DNA from: Atopobiaceae bacterium
Lineage (GTDB): Bacteria; Actinomycetota; Coriobacteriia; Coriobacteriales; Atopobiaceae
Assembly (NCBI GenBank): GCA_022655215.1
Contig: JALCUE010000001.1
Span: 1 to 64,000, forward strand
Reading direction: 5' to 3'
Length of the DNA: 64,000 bases
Positions within the stretch are counted from its first letter, which is position 1, and each line of letters begins with the position of its first letter. The translations under genes were made by a program, and so were the position numbers. The notes below the pieces were generated by a model, which saw only the letters and a program-made list of their open reading frames with translations, was not told the DNA's origin and ran no database searches. Below are positions 25,563-33,304 of the stretch, in pieces.

Positions 25563-27053
25563 CTACTCCGCATCCTCCGCGTCCGCGACGCCCGCATCCT
25601 CCGCGTCCGCGTCCCTCTTCGGGCATCTCAGCGCCGCGAGCGAGAAGACCACCACGCCCACCGAGCAGACCACGAGGGCCACGAAGGCGTTGGAGGCTCC
25701 CGCCATCGTGCCCTGCGCGACGTCCGCGGCACCCGCCTGGGCCGCGGCGACGAACCCGGTGGCCAGGCTCGTGCCCACGGCTCCCGCAAGCTGCTGTCCG
25801 GTGTTGATGGCGGCGTTGCCGTCAGCCTTGAGGCCGGCCGGCAGAAACGACAGGCCGTTGGTGGTCATGCAGCCGTAGCACAGCCCCTGCCCCAGGGTGA
25901 ACATGAGGTAGAAGCCTATGAAGAGCGGGGTGTCGAGGCGGCTCGAGAAGACGCAGAACAGGACGCACGATGCCAGGGCGAGGAGGTTTCCCGCCAGGAT
26001 GGGGCGCCTCGCCCCCAGGGCGTCGAGGATGCGTCCCGACACCGGCGCCAGACACGCCCCCACCAGGCAGCCGGGCAGCATGAGCGAGCCGGCCACGGCC
26101 GAGCCCTCGCCGCAGACCAGCTGGGAGTAGTTGGGGATGATGTAGCCCAGGGCCAGGATCACCAGCTGGAACAGCATGATCGCCGACAGGGTGAGCGCGA
26201 ACCCGCGCCGCCCGAGCACGGCGAGGTCGATGAGGGGATGGTCGCAGCGGCGCGTGTGCCACACGAAGGCCACGCCCGAGGTGACCCCCACCGCGGAGAA
26301 GGCCGCGACGGCGATCGTGACCCCCTGGCTCACCCCGGTCGAGAGTGCCACGATGAGGCACGCGAAGCAGCAGGCGAGGAGGGCCTCCCCGGGCCAGTCG
26401 AGCCTCACGGGTCCCACCGGCGTGGCCTGCCGGATGGAGGCCAGCCCCATCACGAGCGAGACAACCAGCAGCGGGACGAGCAGGACGAAGACCATGCGCC
26501 AGCTGAACGCCTGGATGATGACGCCGCCCACCGACGGGCCCACCGCCGGGGCGATGGCCGTGACGAGCGAGCCGATCCCGATCATGAGGCCCATGTGCTC
26601 CATGGGGGACTGGTCGAGGATGATGTTGAACATGAGGGGCAGCGCGATGCCCGTGCCCACTCCCTGGATCAGGCGCCCGGCGAGCAGTACGGCGAAGCTC
26701 GGGGCCGTGGCGTCTATCAGGATGCCTGTCAGGAACAGCGCCACCGCCGCCACGAAGATGCGCCTCATGGGGAAGCGACGCTTGAGGTAGGCGGACGTGG
26801 GGATGATGACCGCGAGCACCACGAGGTAGCCGGTGGTCATCCACTGCACCGTGGACGTGGACACGTCGAACTCGGCCATGAGCGAGGGGAAGGCCACGTT
26901 CATGGCCGTCTCCACCACCACGCCCGAGAAGCTCATGATGCCTGCCGCCACCACCGCCATGACGAGACGGGCGTCGAGCCTGCGCTCGAACCCACCTTCG
27001 ACTGCGTCGGCGGTCTTCTCGTCCGTGCTCGTGCCTGTTCCGCTCTCCTGCAT
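25563..27053 (-). CDS. MFS drug/metabolite exporter, DHA2 (EmrB/QacA) family
   Basis: A 496-residue transporter with 14 predicted transmembrane segments. 'WMTTGYLVVLAVIIPTSAYL' and 'RRFPMRRIF' carry the MFS motif A region. 'LAGRLIQGVGTGIALPLMFN' is the DHA2 motif B/C region and 'GIGSLVTAIAPAVGPSVGGV' the motif C proline/glycine antiporter signature. Family members export toxic cations or drugs by proton antiport across the cytoplasmic membrane; the substrate here is unknown. The acidic tail after TM14 is a short tandem repeat (DAEDAGVA then DAEDAE). No dedicated regulator is adjacent. Confidence 0.9.
   Translation of the reverse strand: MQESGTGTSTDEKTADAVEGGFERRLDARLVMAVVAAGIMSFSGVVVETAMNVAFPSLMAEFDVSTSTVQWMTTGYLVVLAVIIPTSAYLKRRFPMRRIFVAAVALFLTGILIDATAPSFAVLLAGRLIQGVGTGIALPLMFNIILDQSPMEHMGLMIGIGSLVTAIAPAVGPSVGGVIIQAFSWRMVFVLLVPLLVVSLVMGLASIRQATPVGPVRLDWPGEALLACCFACLIVALSTGVSQGVTIAVAAFSAVGVTSGVAFVWHTRRCDHPLIDLAVLGRRGFALTLSAIMLFQLVILALGYIIPNYSQLVCGEGSAVAGSLMLPGCLVGACLAPVSGRILDALGARRPILAGNLLALASCVLFCVFSSRLDTPLFIGFYLMFTLGQGLCYGCMTTNGLSFLPAGLKADGNAAINTGQQLAGAVGTSLATGFVAAAQAGAADVAQGTMAGASNAFVALVVCSVGVVVFSLAALRCPKRDADAEDAGVADAEDAE
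25569..25611. repeat. 24-bp-period tandem repeat in the exporter tail
   Basis: Two identical 19-bp segments (25569-25587 and 25593-25611) spaced 24 bp apart encode the acidic 8-residue repeat at the C-terminus of the MFS protein. The period is a multiple of three, so copy changes would keep the frame. Confidence 0.7.
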
Positions 27054-27305
27054 CCATACCCCCTGGGTCGGCCATCGGTCCCACCCATGCTAGGGCATGA
27101 AGACCAGGACAGGGGGAGGGCGCATCCGTCCCGCTCCTGCCTCTTTGTGTTTCCGCAGCTCAGCGCCGTGCAGATGGATATGGCGTTCCCAGATGGCCTC
27201 GGCTCCAAGAAAATAGGTTAAGAAAAACCAAATTCTCATGTATAGACTCATCGTGGACGGCAATACTCAACCATGTAACGGTTAGCAACAACCAAAAGAG
27301 GTAAC
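27054..27305 (+). promoter_or_regulatory. AT-shifted boundary and promoter region before the defense island
   Basis: 252 bp upstream of the methylase-specificity gene. From about 27200 the base composition shifts to AT-rich (runs of A and 'ATTCTCATGTATAGACT'), in contrast to the GC-rich exporter region. A TATAGACT -10 candidate lies at about 27241-27248, and GAGGTAAC precedes the start codon. No integrase or attachment site was recognised here. Confidence 0.4.
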
Positions 27306-29060
27306 ATGGACGAGAAGAAGAACCGGAACGACGAGACGGCCGAGACCGACGCGGGTCACATCGCAAACGCAAGAAGGGGAGGATCGTACAAGATGATGAG
27401 AGCTCAGAACGCATGGAAGAGGTGCGGTACGGTCGCCAGGCGCATCTGCGGGGACCGTACGGATGGGAGCATCGTCGCCGTCGCATATGTGGCCTACAGG
27501 GTGGCGAGCTCGAACGGGATGCTCGCACCGGAGAAGGTCGTGGGAACCATGGGAGACGCGGACTGTCGCGACCTCCTCTCGCGGACCTTCGCGGACGGTG
27601 GATACGACGAGGTGAGGGTTCTCGCCGAGGACTTCGGAGCGGAAGCACTCTCCTCCGCCATCCTCGCCCCATCACGAAACGTCGGACGCCAGGACGAGGC
27701 ATGCAGCACGCCTGCCTCCATCTGCGAGCTCGCCCTCGCCATCCTGGACGTCAAGCCTGGCGAGAGGGTGGTCGACTACGGCTGCGGCCGCGGCGACTTC
27801 CTCATGGCCGCCCGCGCCTCCATGCCAGAGGCCGTCTGCGAGGGCGTCGAGGTCGATGCCGAGCAGGCCGCCGTCGCGAGGCTGCGTGCCGAGGTCGCCG
27901 GTGACGTGGATGTGGTCACGGGTGACATGTTCGAGGTATATCCGGCGACCGCGGACAAGATCTTCTCCAACTTCCCCCTGGGTATGCAGTTCGCGTCAAT
28001 CGCGTCTGGCAGCGACTACATGGCGAGGGCGCGTCAGGGCATGCCGGAGTACGGTCGTCCGGCGTCGGCGGACTGGGCCTATGCCCGACTCGTGGCGGAT
28101 ACCGTCGCGAGGGGCGGTCGTGGCGTCGTGGTCATGACGAACGGGGCCCTCGCGAACGGTAGCGACGCGAGGATACGCCGCTACTTCCTCGATCATGGTC
28201 TCGTCGAGGCCGTCATAGCGCTCCCGGCCCATATCCTCGGGAAGTCCGACGTGAGCCTGGTCGTCCTGGGCCACGATGCCGGGCCGGTCAGGATGGTCGA
28301 CGCGAGTGACCTCGGCCATGAGGGCAGGCGCCAGAGCACTCTGGACGAGAAGGCCATAGCCTGCGTCATCGATCGTCTGTCGCGGGACGGTGACCATAGC
28401 AAGCTGGTCGATTCATGTGTGCTGGGCGATGCTCGCTACGTGCTCGATCCCAGGCGCTTCCTCGGCGAGATCCTTGACGACGCGGTCCCGTTCTCGTCCA
28501 TCGTCGTCTCGATCGGCCGAGGCGCAGCCCTCTCCGCCGCCGACCTCGACACGCTCTCGGCGGAGCCGGACACCCACGTCCGTTACCTCATGGCCTCCAA
28601 CATCATGGGCGGCTTGGTGGCCGAGGACCTTCCCTGCCTCAAGGTCGATGACCTCAAGCTCGACCGCTACCGACTGGTCGATGGCGACCTGGTCATCTCC
28701 AAGCTGGGGCTGCCGTTCAAGGTGGCGGTGGCAGAGGTCCCTGCGGGCGAGACGGTCCTTGCGGTGGGTAACGTGTTCGTGGTGAGGCTCGATCCCGCCA
28801 AGGCCGACCCGTACTTCGTGGCGGCATACCTCTCCGGTCACGTCGGACAGAACCTCCTCTCCCGCGTGAGCTCGGGGACGAACGTCCCCATGCTTCCCAT
28901 CTCGGCCCTCAGGACCCTTCCCGTTCCCGACCGACCCATGGACGAGCAGCGGGGCTTGGGCAAGAGGTACCGCAAGGCCGTCGAGGACGCGCGTGACCTT
29001 CGCGCCACCGCCGAGAGGGCCCTCGAGGACGCTCTCTCCCTCTTCGATGGCAAGGAGTGA
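27306..29060 (+). CDS. N6-adenine DNA methylase-like protein fused to a type I specificity-like domain
   Basis: A 584-residue protein. Residues 1-130 are helical, as in HsdM N-termini. Motif I is clear ('VVDYGCGRGDFLMAA', about 155-169), with the acidic ribose contact in 'EGVEVDAEQ'. The position of catalytic motif IV, normally NPPF/Y, reads 'FSNFPLGMQF' (222-225 NFPL), so the double proline and aromatic are altered. 'GGRGVVVMTNGALANGSDAR' and 'VEAVIALPAHIL' are typical later HsdM motifs. From about 385 onward the chain looks like an HsdS target-recognition half ('VRYLMASNIMGG', 'LVISKLGLPFKVAV', 'NVFVVRLDP', 'VPMLPISALRTLPVP', then a coiled helix). It could be a modification enzyme of altered chemistry, or an inactive DNA-recognition protein. 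Next gene: a GmrSD/RAMA nuclease. Confidence 0.75.
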   Translation: MDEKKNRNDETAETDAGHIANARRGGSYKMMRAQNAWKRCGTVARRICGDRTDGSIVAVAYVAYRVASSNGMLAPEKVVGTMGDADCRDLLSRTFADGGYDEVRVLAEDFGAEALSSAILAPSRNVGRQDEACSTPASICELALAILDVKPGERVVDYGCGRGDFLMAARASMPEAVCEGVEVDAEQAAVARLRAEVAGDVDVVTGDMFEVYPATADKIFSNFPLGMQFASIASGSDYMARARQGMPEYGRPASADWAYARLVADTVARGGRGVVVMTNGALANGSDARIRRYFLDHGLVEAVIALPAHILGKSDVSLVVLGHDAGPVRMVDASDLGHEGRRQSTLDEKAIACVIDRLSRDGDHSKLVDSCVLGDARYVLDPRRFLGEILDDAVPFSSIVVSIGRGAALSAADLDTLSAEPDTHVRYLMASNIMGGLVAEDLPCLKVDDLKLDRYRLVDGDLVISKLGLPFKVAVAEVPAGETVLAVGNVFVVRLDPAKADPYFVAAYLSGHVGQNLLSRVSSGTNVPMLPISALRTLPVPDRPMDEQRGLGKRYRKAVEDARDLRATAERALEDALSLFDGKE

Positions 29061-29113
29061 ACAGCCGCTACGCGGATCTGGCGGAGCGGTTTCTGGAGAA
29101 GGAGTGGGCCTGA
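29057..29113 (+). pseudogene. Possible 18-codon remnant overlapping the methylase stop
   Basis: A GTG at 29057 overlaps the methylase TGA (GTGA, the usual coupling geometry) and opens a frame reading VNSRYADLAERFLEKEWA before TGA at 29111. It looks like the N-terminus of a coupled gene that was cut off. The sequence after it (two copies of TGAGGCGGGAT at 29116 and 29152) is non-coding. Too short to assign; it may be chance. Confidence 0.25.
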
Positions 29114-29224
29114 GGTGAGGCGGGATCCAAAGCTGGACCTGAGGCCTGGCATGAGGCGGGATGTGCTGTCCGTCTTGCGGCCTATACTCTTTTCAGAACC
29201 TCCTGCGACTCACAAGGGCCTCTC

Positions 29225-31327
29225 ATGAATGCAGCCTCCACCTCGTTTGTCTCCCTCATGTCCCGCGCGGACGGCCGCTTCGTGGTGCCCGTCTATCAGC
29301 GGCCCTATTCCTGGGAGGAGGAACAGTGCCTCCAACTCTGGGATGACGTCCTTTCCATCGGCCGCCGGAAGGAGGGCCAGCACTTCACCGGCTCGGTGGT
29401 GTGGATTCAAGAAGGCGTCATGTCTGCGGCTGGCGTCACGCCGACGCTCCTCATCGATGGCCAGCAGCGTATGGCCACCCTCACGCTGCTCCTCATCGCA
29501 CTTGCTGGCTATGCCCGCGATCACACTGCCGAGGACCTCGACTTCTCGTATGACGGAATCATCAGCGATGGTCTTCTCCTCAAGATGAGCGGCAAGGGGG
29601 ATGACCGCTACAAGCTCATCCTCTCCCATGGGGATCGACCCACGCTCTGCTCGCTCATCGACAACCTCGTCGACCCAGACGTCCCTGTGGACGACGGTTC
29701 GTCCCGCCTGGTCGAGAACCTCGCTACGTTTCGCGACCGTCTGGAGGACCTCTCGGACCCCAGCTCAATATGGATGGGCATCCATCGCCTCGAGGTCGTC
29801 TCGGTCTCGCTCGCGCAGGGTCAGGACAACCCACAGCTCATCTTCGAGTCCATGAACTCGACCGGCAAGGACCTCTCCAGTGCCGACCTCATCCGCAACT
29901 TCGTGCTCATGGGTCTACCCATGGACCAGCAGGAGCGGGTCTATGCGAACCATTGGCGCAAGATCGAGGAGGCCCTCGGCGCCGATAGCTACGACACGGT
30001 CTTCGATGACTTCATCCGCAACTACCTCACTGTCCTCTATGCTCCCGAGTCCTTGGTCAAGCGGGACGTCTATTCCACCTTCAAGCGCCATGTGGTGGCC
30101 AATGGCTATGACAAGGACGATCGCATCGTGGGGCTGTTGCGTGAGATGGAGACGTACGCCCGCTACTATGCGGCTATCACGGGCGGCGACGAGAGCGACT
30201 CCGACCTGCGTGTCGCCTTCGCTCGCATCGCCCGTCTTGACGCCTCCGTGGTGAACCCCCTCCTGCTCTCTCTCTGCCACGACCGGGACTTGGGTGCCAT
30301 CACACGCGACGACCTGCTCGGCATGCTCTCGACGCTCGAGTCGTATCTCATGAGGCGCGCGGTCTGCGACATCAGGACGGCGGGTCTCAACAAGTACCTC
30401 CCATCCCTTATCGCACGTCTTGATCACGTCCGCGAGGAGGGCGGTGACTGCCGCAAGGCCTTTGAGGCATATCTCATGGCCGAGTCCGTCAACAGCAGCA
30501 GTCGCTTTCCGAGCGATGCGGAGTTCCGCCAGGCGTTGGGGACACGGGACTCCTACCACTTCAAGAAGTCCTTCTATCTGCTGTCCCGTCTTGAGAACAG
30601 CTATCACCCCAAGGACGAGAGGGACTTCGCAAAGGGGAGCTACACCATCGAGCACATCCTTCCGCAGAACGCGCTTGCTCATGCGGAGTGGCGGCAGATG
30701 CTCGGCGAGGACTGCGAGGAGACGTTCGGACGTTGCGTGAACAACCTAGGCAACCTCACGCTCACCGCCTATAACTCCGAGCTCTCGGACGGCACCTTTG
30801 CCGAGAAGAAGGCCCGTACCGAAGGCGGCTACGACAACGAGTTCATCACCATCTCCTCGGACCTTCGCGACGCGAGCCGCTGGGATGAGACCTCGATCAG
30901 AAATCGCGGAGTACGCCTCGTGGAGAGGGCTTTAGGCGTGTGGCCTGCTCCCATGGTCTCCGATGAGGTGCGGGCGAGGTACGCGGTCGAGCAGCCGAAG
31001 GCGGGCAAGCTACGCACAGCGAGCTTTCAAGAGGTATTCGCTTCGGGGAGGCTCAAGCCTGGCGATGTTCTCACGAGTGCGAGCTCTGGCTGTCCGGTGA
31101 CAGCGACGGTAACCGATGCGGGGGCGATTCGTCTCTCGAACGGTGAGGAGTTCGCGAGCCCATCTGCTGCGGCCGCGAAGGCGATTGGACTGTCTGGAAA
31201 GACCGGGAGCCGTAGCAGGAATGGATGGGTCTTCTGGAGGGTCGGCGAGGATGGACCTCTGCTGGACGAATTGAGGAGTGGTCTCGTTGGCAGGTCCGCT
31301 AGCTCCTCGCCTGACGGGCTCGTGTGA
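29225..31327 (+). CDS. GmrSD-type (DUF262-DUF1524) restriction endonuclease with C-terminal RAMA domain
   Basis: A 700-residue protein. The N-terminal DUF262/GmrS domain shows 'VPVYQRPYSWEEEQ' (22-35) and the NTPase/nuclease-like 'LIDGQQRMATLTLLL' (DGQQR 78-82), then 'FESMNSTGKDLSSADLIRNF'. The GmrD-like DUF1524 His-Me nuclease follows ('IEHILPQNAL' near 476 and 'NNLGNLTLTAYNSELSD'). From about 595 a RAMA domain is seen ('FASGRLKPGDVLTS', 'TVTDAGAIRLSNGEEFASPS', 'NGWVFWRVG'), predicted to read adenine methylation. Together this suggests modification-dependent (type IV) or methylation-guided defense. TATACT about 40 nt before the ATG is a good -10 box. The reading frame stays aligned after the stop and continues as a DUF4268-like segment. 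Confidence 0.85.
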   Translation: MNAASTSFVSLMSRADGRFVVPVYQRPYSWEEEQCLQLWDDVLSIGRRKEGQHFTGSVVWIQEGVMSAAGVTPTLLIDGQQRMATLTLLLIALAGYARDHTAEDLDFSYDGIISDGLLLKMSGKGDDRYKLILSHGDRPTLCSLIDNLVDPDVPVDDGSSRLVENLATFRDRLEDLSDPSSIWMGIHRLEVVSVSLAQGQDNPQLIFESMNSTGKDLSSADLIRNFVLMGLPMDQQERVYANHWRKIEEALGADSYDTVFDDFIRNYLTVLYAPESLVKRDVYSTFKRHVVANGYDKDDRIVGLLREMETYARYYAAITGGDESDSDLRVAFARIARLDASVVNPLLLSLCHDRDLGAITRDDLLGMLSTLESYLMRRAVCDIRTAGLNKYLPSLIARLDHVREEGGDCRKAFEAYLMAESVNSSSRFPSDAEFRQALGTRDSYHFKKSFYLLSRLENSYHPKDERDFAKGSYTIEHILPQNALAHAEWRQMLGEDCEETFGRCVNNLGNLTLTAYNSELSDGTFAEKKARTEGGYDNEFITISSDLRDASRWDETSIRNRGVRLVERALGVWPAPMVSDEVRARYAVEQPKAGKLRTASFQEVFASGRLKPGDVLTSASSGCPVTATVTDAGAIRLSNGEEFASPSAAAAKAIGLSGKTGSRSRNGWVFWRVGEDGPLLDELRSGLVGRSASSSPDGLV

Positions 31328-31753
31328 TTCCGTGGCGCCTTCTGGGACGGTCTCTACGAATACTGCTCCACGCTGCCCGACTTCGTGGAGGCATTTGGTG
31401 ATATCTCCGAGAGGGCTGAGAACACCAAGTCATGGATATAGTTCGGTATAGGTGTCAGAGGGTGTCATCTCGACGCGACCGTGGCTACGAGGAGTGGGAC
31501 GGTTGCTGCGGACATCTACTGCTATCCGGAAGGGCCGGACTTGCGTCTGATCGCGCGGCGCGACGAGGTGGAGAGGCTGTTCGAAGGCGTCGGCGGTGAG
31601 GTCAGGTGGGATGCGGTCGATAGCAGCAAGAAGAACCGTACCCTCACCATCAGGAAAGCGGCCGACTTCGAGCAGGATGACTGGCAGGGGATTTACGAGT
31701 GGACAGTCGCTTGCCTCTGGCGCCTTCGCTCCGCGGTGGAGCTGGTGGGGTAG
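31328..31753 (+). pseudogene. DUF4268-like domain remnant, in frame with the upstream nuclease gene
   Basis: Immediately after the nuclease TGA the same frame reads 'FRGAFWDGLYEYCSTLPDFV', then 'ENTKSWI', an in-frame TAG (31439-31441), 'FGIGVRGCHLDATVATRSG', and continues to 31753 with 'ADIYCYPEGPDLRLIARRDE', 'DWQGIYEWTVACLWRL'. This order matches DUF4268 ('FW..f.e......', 'nW....iG..g..l', 'ei..wl...l..l'). An ORF can be opened at GTG 31481 (90 residues) but would lack the first half. Two nonsense codons (31325, 31439) within otherwise continuous homology indicate decay of a longer fusion or of a separate gene that lost its start. Confidence 0.62.
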
Positions 31754-31918
31754 ACCCCTTCAAGCTTCAATTGATGTCTGCCAGGGACATCTGCGTGATG
31801 GTCAAGTCATTGAGACGTTTGCCCTTATTTTGAGTCCCGACTCGATTACAATGCCGGTCTCATCTTGCCGACAGGTCTCTGGAGCTCGGAATTGCCGCCG
31901 CGGTGCTGATCTGTTTCG
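31754..31918. other. AT-rich gap between convergent defense genes
   Basis: 165 bp between the DUF4268 remnant and the end of abiH. The composition shifts from GC-rich to AT-rich near 31760. No stable hairpin or open frame was convincing. Confidence 0.4.
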
Positions 31919-33214
31919 CTAATCCTCAGACGGTAGGGGTGTGACAGAAAGACGGCCTTCAAGCAATAGCTTATGAATTAGGTTCTTACCATGGTCTCTA
32001 TTATCGATCGTATTACCGTACGCGATGAGGAGCTTGATGACTCTTCCCATCATTTGCGTTCGAGCGTCATCTTCGTTACACACGTGGCCGCTTGCCGTTC
32101 GAAACGGTCTGAAGAAGAAAACTAACTTGGTATCTCCCTCGTAAAGCCTTACCGCATCGAAAATTGCTTGAAAATACGAGTAATCTGCCTTGCCGAGGGA
32201 GTGCCCGTAGAATTTGATCATGCGCGTGCCATGGTCCAGAGAGAGACCACTTGATGGTAAGCGAACAAGTGAACTCGTATCCGACGGATCGAGGGCCATA
32301 AGACGATAGGTCTTTGTGAACGGCATGGCGATGGGGTCATCCATCAGATCAGTACCGTCAATGCCGAAGACGATCTCGCTGCCAAGCCTGCCATGGATGT
32401 TTACATAGCTAGTCGCGTGCTCGTCTGAGCGGAAGACGCTTACAGCACGTGTGTAATTAAAGCTGAGTACGCTCTCCTCGACATCAAAGTCCTCCTCGTT
32501 CGGACGCTTCCAGAGGAGAATCTCACACATGAGCTTCTTTACTGCCTCTTTGTATCCAGCCGTTTCTTCGATGGCCCTGGTCAGATAGGTTGAAAAATCG
32601 TTTTCTAGTATGGTCAAATCATCACGGGACATTCGGGCAAGCCTTTCCAGGCTCCAACCGTCGGATTCTTCTGGAAACCGATCGCGAAGATAGGCGGCGA
32701 CCTTATCCCCCAATATACTTTCGTCGAACATGAAGCTGCTACTCTCGCGCGACTCCTTCAGTCTCGTCAGCGTTCGCTTGAATGCGGTACCCCCTGGTTG
32801 GTTGGAGCCATTCTCGGGGGAAATCCAATTGGTTATCGCGCCCTCAATGTCGCACCAGCTTGCATCATCCATTCCATGGAGGATTACATCCCAAATGGTC
32901 TTCGTGCATGCTCGCGTGTCATCTTCTATGCTGCCGCCGAGCGCGGCTTTGCGCATTTCTATGAAGCTCGCAAAACTCGAGGGGAGGCCACACTCCAGAT
33001 CGAAGCCGTTCCCAATGATTATGAGCTGATGCCAGCCGGGACGCATGTCAGGCATCGCATATGCCGTGGGGTCGATATTTTGCAAGTGAAGGGGGTCAAC
33101 AGAAGAGAAGCTGGTGGATAAACTAGACGTGGGAATCATCGAGTTGAAGATGCTATCTAGATGGGCATTCGGTAGCAAATCGCCACCGTTTGTCCGAGTT
33201 TTCTTCGAGGCCAT
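31919..33214 (-). CDS. AbiH family abortive-infection protein
   Basis: A 431-residue protein. AbiH proteins give abortive infection against phage; the mechanism is poorly defined. Signature blocks are in the right order: 'LIIIGNGFDLECGLPSSFASF' split around residue 66 (family 'iGNGFDl.hglpt.y..F'), 'SVLSFNYTRAV' near 262, 'YVNIHGRLG' near 283, 'IVFGIDG', and 'IKFYGHSLGKADYSYFQAIF' near 353. The first 60 residues are an extra polar leader. It lies 90 nt downstream of hsdS in the same direction, with its own GTAGGAG ribosome site, so it probably belongs to the restriction operon. Its codons are clearly AT-richer than the chromosomal neighbours, consistent with transfer. Confidence 0.85.
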   Translation of the reverse strand: MASKKTRTNGGDLLPNAHLDSIFNSMIPTSSLSTSFSSVDPLHLQNIDPTAYAMPDMRPGWHQLIIIGNGFDLECGLPSSFASFIEMRKAALGGSIEDDTRACTKTIWDVILHGMDDASWCDIEGAITNWISPENGSNQPGGTAFKRTLTRLKESRESSSFMFDESILGDKVAAYLRDRFPEESDGWSLERLARMSRDDLTILENDFSTYLTRAIEETAGYKEAVKKLMCEILLWKRPNEEDFDVEESVLSFNYTRAVSVFRSDEHATSYVNIHGRLGSEIVFGIDGTDLMDDPIAMPFTKTYRLMALDPSDTSSLVRLPSSGLSLDHGTRMIKFYGHSLGKADYSYFQAIFDAVRLYEGDTKLVFFFRPFRTASGHVCNEDDARTQMMGRVIKLLIAYGNTIDNRDHGKNLIHKLLLEGRLSVTPLPSED

Positions 33215-33304
33215 CGTTCTCCTACGGGATTAGTTTTCTTACAGACTGGCATTACGCAAAGATGATAATTGATATGTCGTGTCTGAATTATTCGACAAGC
33301 GATA

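Noticed and set aside
25449-27221. Open plus-strand frame of about 590 codons.
   Set aside because: It is antisense to the clear MFS exporter, is extremely rich in His, Arg, Glu and Gly, and has no recognisable domain.
31481-31753. Treating the 90-codon frame as a complete gene.
   Set aside because: The DUF4268-like homology continues upstream in the same frame across a stop, so a remnant is the better reading.
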